Source: Altererythrobacter sp.
Lineage (GTDB): Bacteria; Pseudomonadota; Alphaproteobacteria; Sphingomonadales; Sphingomonadaceae
DNA length: 7,260 bases
Direction of reading: 5' to 3'
Assembly (NCBI GenBank): GCA_011524425.1
Contig: WTKI01000383.1
Span: 4,388 to 11,647 of the forward strand
Notes under the pieces: model-generated
Told to the model about the DNA's origin: nothing
Databases searched by the model: none
What the model saw: only the letters and a program-made list of their open reading frames with translations
Position numbers and translations under genes: made by a program
Shown: positions 4,577 to 7,260 of the stretch, one piece after another
How positions within the stretch are numbered: the first letter of the stretch is position 1
How the letters are laid out: the number at the start of each line of letters is the position of its first letter

Positions 4577-6991
4577 ATGCCAAGTTTTGCTCAAAATCTG
4601 GAACGCACTTTGCACAACGCGCTCGGCCATGCGTCAGAGCGGCGGCATGAATATGCAACGCTTGAGCATTTGCTGCTCGCGCTAATCGATGATGAAGACG
4701 CAGCTCAAGTGATGGCGGCTTGCGGGGTTGATCTGGCAGAGCTGGGCGAAGTCGCGAAGCAATATCTCGATCAGGAGTATCAGTCGCTCAAAACCGAGGA
4801 AGGCGCAGATCCTCAGCCCACTGCTGGTTTCCAGCGCGTGATCCAGCGTGCCATTCTGCATGTCCAGTCATCGGGCAAAGACACAGTAACAGGCGCAAAT
4901 GTTCTGGTCGCACTTTTTTCCGAGCGCGACAGCTACGCGGTCTATTTCCTGCAGCAGCAGGATATGAGCCGCCTGGATGCGGTGAGCTATATCAGCCACG
5001 GCATCGGCAAGGGTGGCCGGCAGCTGGAAGCCAAATCAACAGATGGCAGCGAAGGACCGCAGCCTGATGGCGAGCAAACCAGCAAGGAAGGTGCGGCGAA
5101 AAAGGAAACCGCGCTCGACCAGTTCACTGTCAATCTCAATGCCAAGGCCGAGGCCGGCAAAGTCGATCCGCTGATCGGTCGCGGACCAGAGGTTGACCGC
5201 ACGATCCAGATCCTGTGCCGCCGCTCCAAGAACAACCCGCTTTATGTGGGTGATCCAGGCGTTGGCAAAACCGCGATTGCAGAAGGTCTTGCGCGCAAGA
5301 TTGTCGAAGGTGACGTTCCGGATGTGCTGGAAGATGCGGTGATCTATTCGCTCGATATGGGCGCGCTGCTGGCTGGCACACGCTATCGCGGCGACTTTGA
5401 AGAGCGTTTGAAGCAAGTTGTCGCCGAGCTTGAGCAGATGCCTGAAGCGATCCTTTTTATTGACGAAATCCACACCGTCATCGGCGCAGGCGCAACCAGT
5501 GGCGGCGCAATGGATGCGTCCAATCTTCTGAAACCCGCTTTATCTTCCGGCGCGATCCGCTGTGTGGGCTCGACCACTTACAAGGAGTTTCGCAATCATT
5601 TCGAGAAAGACCGCGCATTGCTTCGCCGGTTCCAGAAAATCGATGTGAATGAGCCGACTATTGATGAAACGATCAAGATCCTGAAGGGTCTGAAAACCGC
5701 TTTTGAAGACCACCACAAGGTCAAATATACCGCTGACGCGCTCAAGACCGCGGTGGAGCTATCTGCGCGCTATATCAATGACCGTAAGCTGCCCGATAAA
5801 GCCATCGACGTGATCGATGAAGTGGGCGCGATGCAAATGCTGGTCCCGCCCAGCCGTCGCAAGAAGAAAATCACTGCGCGCGAGATCGAAGCGGTCATTG
5901 CGACCATGGCGCGTATCCCGCCGAAATCTGTGTCCAAGGACGACAAGAAAGCGCTCGAAAATCTCTCGCGCGATCTCAAGCATGTCGTGTTCGGTCAGGA
6001 CGAAGCGATCCATCGCCTGTCCACCGCCATGAAGCTCTCACGCGCTGGTCTGCGCGATCCGGTCAAGCCGATTGGCAGCTTCCTGTTCTCTGGCCCGACC
6101 GGTGTTGGTAAAACAGAAGTTGCGCGTCAGCTTGCCTCGATCATGGGCATCGAACTCAAGCGTTTCGACATGTCGGAATACATGGAACGCCACAGTGTGT
6201 CCCGCCTGATCGGCGCGCCTCCAGGCTATGTTGGCTATGATCAAGGCGGCCTCTTGACCGATGCGATCGACCAGAACCCGCATTGCGTGTTGCTGCTTGA
6301 CGAGATCGAGAAGGCCCATCCGGACCTGTTCAATATTCTGCTGCAAGTGATGGATAATGGCCGTTTGACGGACCATCATGGCAAGACGGTCGACTTCCGC
6401 AATGTGGTCCTTATCATGACCACCAATGCCGGTGCTTCAGACATGGCGCGTCAGGGTATTGGCTTTGGCGATGTGTCGAAGGCGGATGCGGGCGAGGAAG
6501 CGGTGAAGAAAATGTTCACCCCTGAATTTCGCAACCGATTGGATGCGATCGTGCCATTTGCCTATCTCGGTAAATCAACTGTCGCGCGCGTGGTCGACAA
6601 GTTCATTCTTGAGCTGGAGTTGCAACTGGCCGATCAAAATGTTCATATCCAGTTCGATAGCGATTCACGCGATTGGCTGGCCGACAAAGGCTATGACAAG
6701 CTCTATGGTGCACGTCCGATGGGCCGCCTGCTGCAAGAGCGGATCAAGCAGCCTCTTGCCGAAGAACTGTTGTTCGGCAAGCTTGCCGATGGCGGTGAAG
6801 TGCAGGTTACAATCAAGGATGGTAAGCCAAGCTTTGAACTGACGCCCGCCCCGCCAAAGACGCCTCGCAAGCGCAAAGCGCCTGCTAAGAAGAAGCCTGC
6901 CGCAAAGAAAGCGGCACCAGCCAAGAAAACCGGTAACGATAAACCGGAAAGCTCAGGCAGCGACACTGGCGGCGACACAAAAGAAAGCTAA
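4577..6991 (+). CDS. clpA: ATP-dependent Clp protease ATP-binding subunit ClpA, with Lys-rich C-terminal tail
   Basis: ClpA is the hexameric AAA+ unfoldase that feeds substrates, including N-degron proteins delivered by ClpS, to the ClpP peptidase in the cytoplasm. The 804-residue protein has the Clp N-domain (about 1-145), a charged Gly/Glu-rich linker (150-180), and two AAA+ modules. Module 1 shows Walker A GDPGVGKT (225-232), pore loop GTRYRG (267-272), Walker B ILFIDE (292-297) and arginine fingers at LLRRF (348-352). Module 2 shows Walker A GPTGVGKT (506-513), pore loop GYVGYD (550-555), Walker B VLLLDE (571-576) and sensor-2 GARPMGR (711-717). The ClpP-docking tripeptide is IGF (628-630), where E. 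coli ClpA has IGL. There is no long middle coiled-coil as in ClpB. Residues from about 757 on form an extra tail rich in Lys, Pro and Ala, turning Ser/Gly/Asp-rich at the very end; E. coli ClpA is 758 residues. clpS is not adjacent upstream. Confidence 0.97.
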   Translation: MPSFAQNLERTLHNALGHASERRHEYATLEHLLLALIDDEDAAQVMAACGVDLAELGEVAKQYLDQEYQSLKTEEGADPQPTAGFQRVIQRAILHVQSSGKDTVTGANVLVALFSERDSYAVYFLQQQDMSRLDAVSYISHGIGKGGRQLEAKSTDGSEGPQPDGEQTSKEGAAKKETALDQFTVNLNAKAEAGKVDPLIGRGPEVDRTIQILCRRSKNNPLYVGDPGVGKTAIAEGLARKIVEGDVPDVLEDAVIYSLDMGALLAGTRYRGDFEERLKQVVAELEQMPEAILFIDEIHTVIGAGATSGGAMDASNLLKPALSSGAIRCVGSTTYKEFRNHFEKDRALLRRFQKIDVNEPTIDETIKILKGLKTAFEDHHKVKYTADALKTAVELSARYINDRKLPDKAIDVIDEVGAMQMLVPPSRRKKKITAREIEAVIATMARIPPKSVSKDDKKALENLSRDLKHVVFGQDEAIHRLSTAMKLSRAGLRDPVKPIGSFLFSGPTGVGKTEVARQLASIMGIELKRFDMSEYMERHSVSRLIGAPPGYVGYDQGGLLTDAIDQNPHCVLLLDEIEKAHPDLFNILLQVMDNGRLTDHHGKTVDFRNVVLIMTTNAGASDMARQGIGFGDVSKADAGEEAVKKMFTPEFRNRLDAIVPFAYLGKSTVARVVDKFILELELQLADQNVHIQFDSDSRDWLADKGYDKLYGARPMGRLLQERIKQPLAEELLFGKLADGGEVQVTIKDGKPSFELTPAPPKTPRKRKAPAKKKPAAKKAAPAKKTGNDKPESSGSDTGGDTKES

Positions 6992-7000
6992 TTCGCACTC

Positions 7001-7014
7001 GCCTTAGGCAAGGC
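7001..7014 (+). other. Small hairpin after clpA
   Basis: GCCTT (7001-7005) pairs with AAGGC (7010-7014) around a four-base loop, nine bases after the clpA stop codon. There is no following T-run, so it is at best a weak terminator or a 3' stabilising stem. Confidence 0.25.
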
Positions 7015-7043
7015 AAGGCTGGCAATTCTCAGCGCAATATGAT

Positions 7044-7078
7044 TGATCGGCTCCTTACCATTTGGAGACAGCCGATCA
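7044..7078 (+). promoter_or_regulatory. Perfect 9-bp inverted repeat enclosing the Shine-Dalgarno of the S9 peptidase
   Basis: TGATCGGCT (7044-7052) and AGCCGATCA (7070-7078) are exact inverted repeats separated by 17 bases. The intervening loop contains GGAG (7064-7067), the only Shine-Dalgarno for the next gene, and the last paired base is the A of its ATG. In RNA this would hold the initiation region in a hairpin, possibly tightened by CC (7053-7054) pairing with GG (7064-7065). It could instead be a DNA operator, or part of a clpA terminator, since TTTT follows at 7082-7085. Confidence 0.45.
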
Positions 7079-7260
7079 TGCATTTTATGAAAGTCACGCT
7101 GGCAGCCAGCCTGATCGCCAGCACGCCATTTCTTGCCGCACCTGCGCTTGCGGACGATCACGCCGCCGCAGCTGACGAAACGAGTGCGCCTAAACATTTC
7201 ACCGGCGATGATCTGTTTGGGCTTTCGGTTGCCGCTGATCCGCAGATCAGCCCGGACGGC
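7078..7260 (+). CDS. Secreted S9-family (prolyl oligopeptidase-like) peptidase, N-terminal part (cut by window edge)
   Basis: The frame from ATG 7078 stays open to the window end (61 codons). Residues 1-25 form a signal peptide: a short basic start (MHFMK), a hydrophobic core (VTLAASLIASTPFLAAP) and an ALA cleavage site before DDHAAAADE. Hence the product is exported to the periplasm or beyond. The mature segment HFTGDDLFGLSVAADPQISPDG matches the opening of the beta-propeller domain in the S9 prolyl oligopeptidase/dipeptidyl-peptidase-like enzymes abundant in sphingomonads, where the 'PQISPDG' turn is characteristic. The catalytic Ser-Asp-His domain would lie beyond the window. GGAG at 7064-7067 is ten bases before the first ATG; a second in-frame ATG at 7087 (MKVTLAASL...) would give a more standard signal peptide but has no Shine-Dalgarno of its own. 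Family assignment rests on a short segment, so the exact subfamily is open. Confidence 0.75.
   Translation, partial: MHFMKVTLAASLIASTPFLAAPALADDHAAAADETSAPKHFTGDDLFGLSVAADPQISPDG

Noticed and set aside
4409..4630. Minus-strand 73-codon frame spanning the DUF1192-clpA gap, considered as a small gene such as clpS
   Set aside because: It overlaps the start of clpA in antisense and its translation shows no ClpS or other known motif.
5036..5473. Minus-strand open frame of 145 codons inside clpA
   Set aside because: Antisense to the conserved first AAA+ module of ClpA; composition explains the open frame.
6845..6988. Tandem DNA repeat within the clpA tail
   Set aside because: The Lys/Ala/Pro units recur at the protein level but the codons vary (AAG/AAA, GCT/GCG/GCC/GCA), so there is no clean nucleotide repeat suggesting recent slippage.
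1..7260. Mobile elements, defence systems, CRISPR, tRNA or other structured RNA genes
   Set aside because: Read on both strands, the window shows no transposase, integrase, direct-repeat array or tRNA cloverleaf. Nearly all sequence is accounted for by conserved housekeeping-type genes.

Overview
The window looks like ordinary core chromosome from an alphaproteobacterium, most likely Sphingomonadales (Erythrobacteraceae or Sphingomonadaceae type). The pointers are a TrcR/DUF1013 cell-cycle regulator, a DUF1192 small protein, a PlcP/Agt lipid-remodelling pair, alphaproteobacterial ClpA, and a secreted S9 peptidase of the kind common in sphingomonads. Base composition is moderately GC-rich throughout. 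I see no phage genes, transposases, CRISPR arrays, tRNA or rRNA. The organism assignment is inferred from protein recognition, not from a marker gene.

Left part (1-4095) is all on the minus strand. In the order of transcription it holds a PIG3-type NAD(P)H quinone oxidoreductase, a glutathione S-transferase, a PlcP-like metallophosphoesterase, a GT4 glycosyltransferase (Agt-like), and the first 54 codons of trcR. Two tightly coupled pairs stand out. The oxidoreductase and GST overlap by four bases (CTGA), with a likely CTG start for the GST. plcP and agt overlap by four bases (ATGA). The second pair matches the known alphaproteobacterial route that swaps phospholipids for glycolipids under phosphate limitation: PlcP cuts phospholipid to diacylglycerol, and Agt adds a sugar to it. 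trcR has its own candidate promoter and a terminator-like hairpin in its short leader.

Right part (4216-7260) is on the plus strand: a DUF1192 small coiled-coil protein (possibly read from a leaderless mRNA), clpA, and the first 61 codons of a secreted S9-family peptidase. No clpS lies directly upstream of clpA. The ClpA here carries an unusual Lys/Ala/Pro-rich, histone-H1-like C-terminal tail. The S9 peptidase start region can fold into a perfect 9-bp stem that holds its Shine-Dalgarno in the loop and the first base of its start codon in the stem.

The divergent gap around 4096-4215 separates the two transcription units and contains an 18-bp palindrome-like element overlapping a consensus TTGACA. 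I found no wholly new multi-gene system. The points most worth following are the plcP-agt cassette with its cluster of GTCAT motifs, the CTG start of the GST, the ClpA tail, and the hairpin over the peptidase start.
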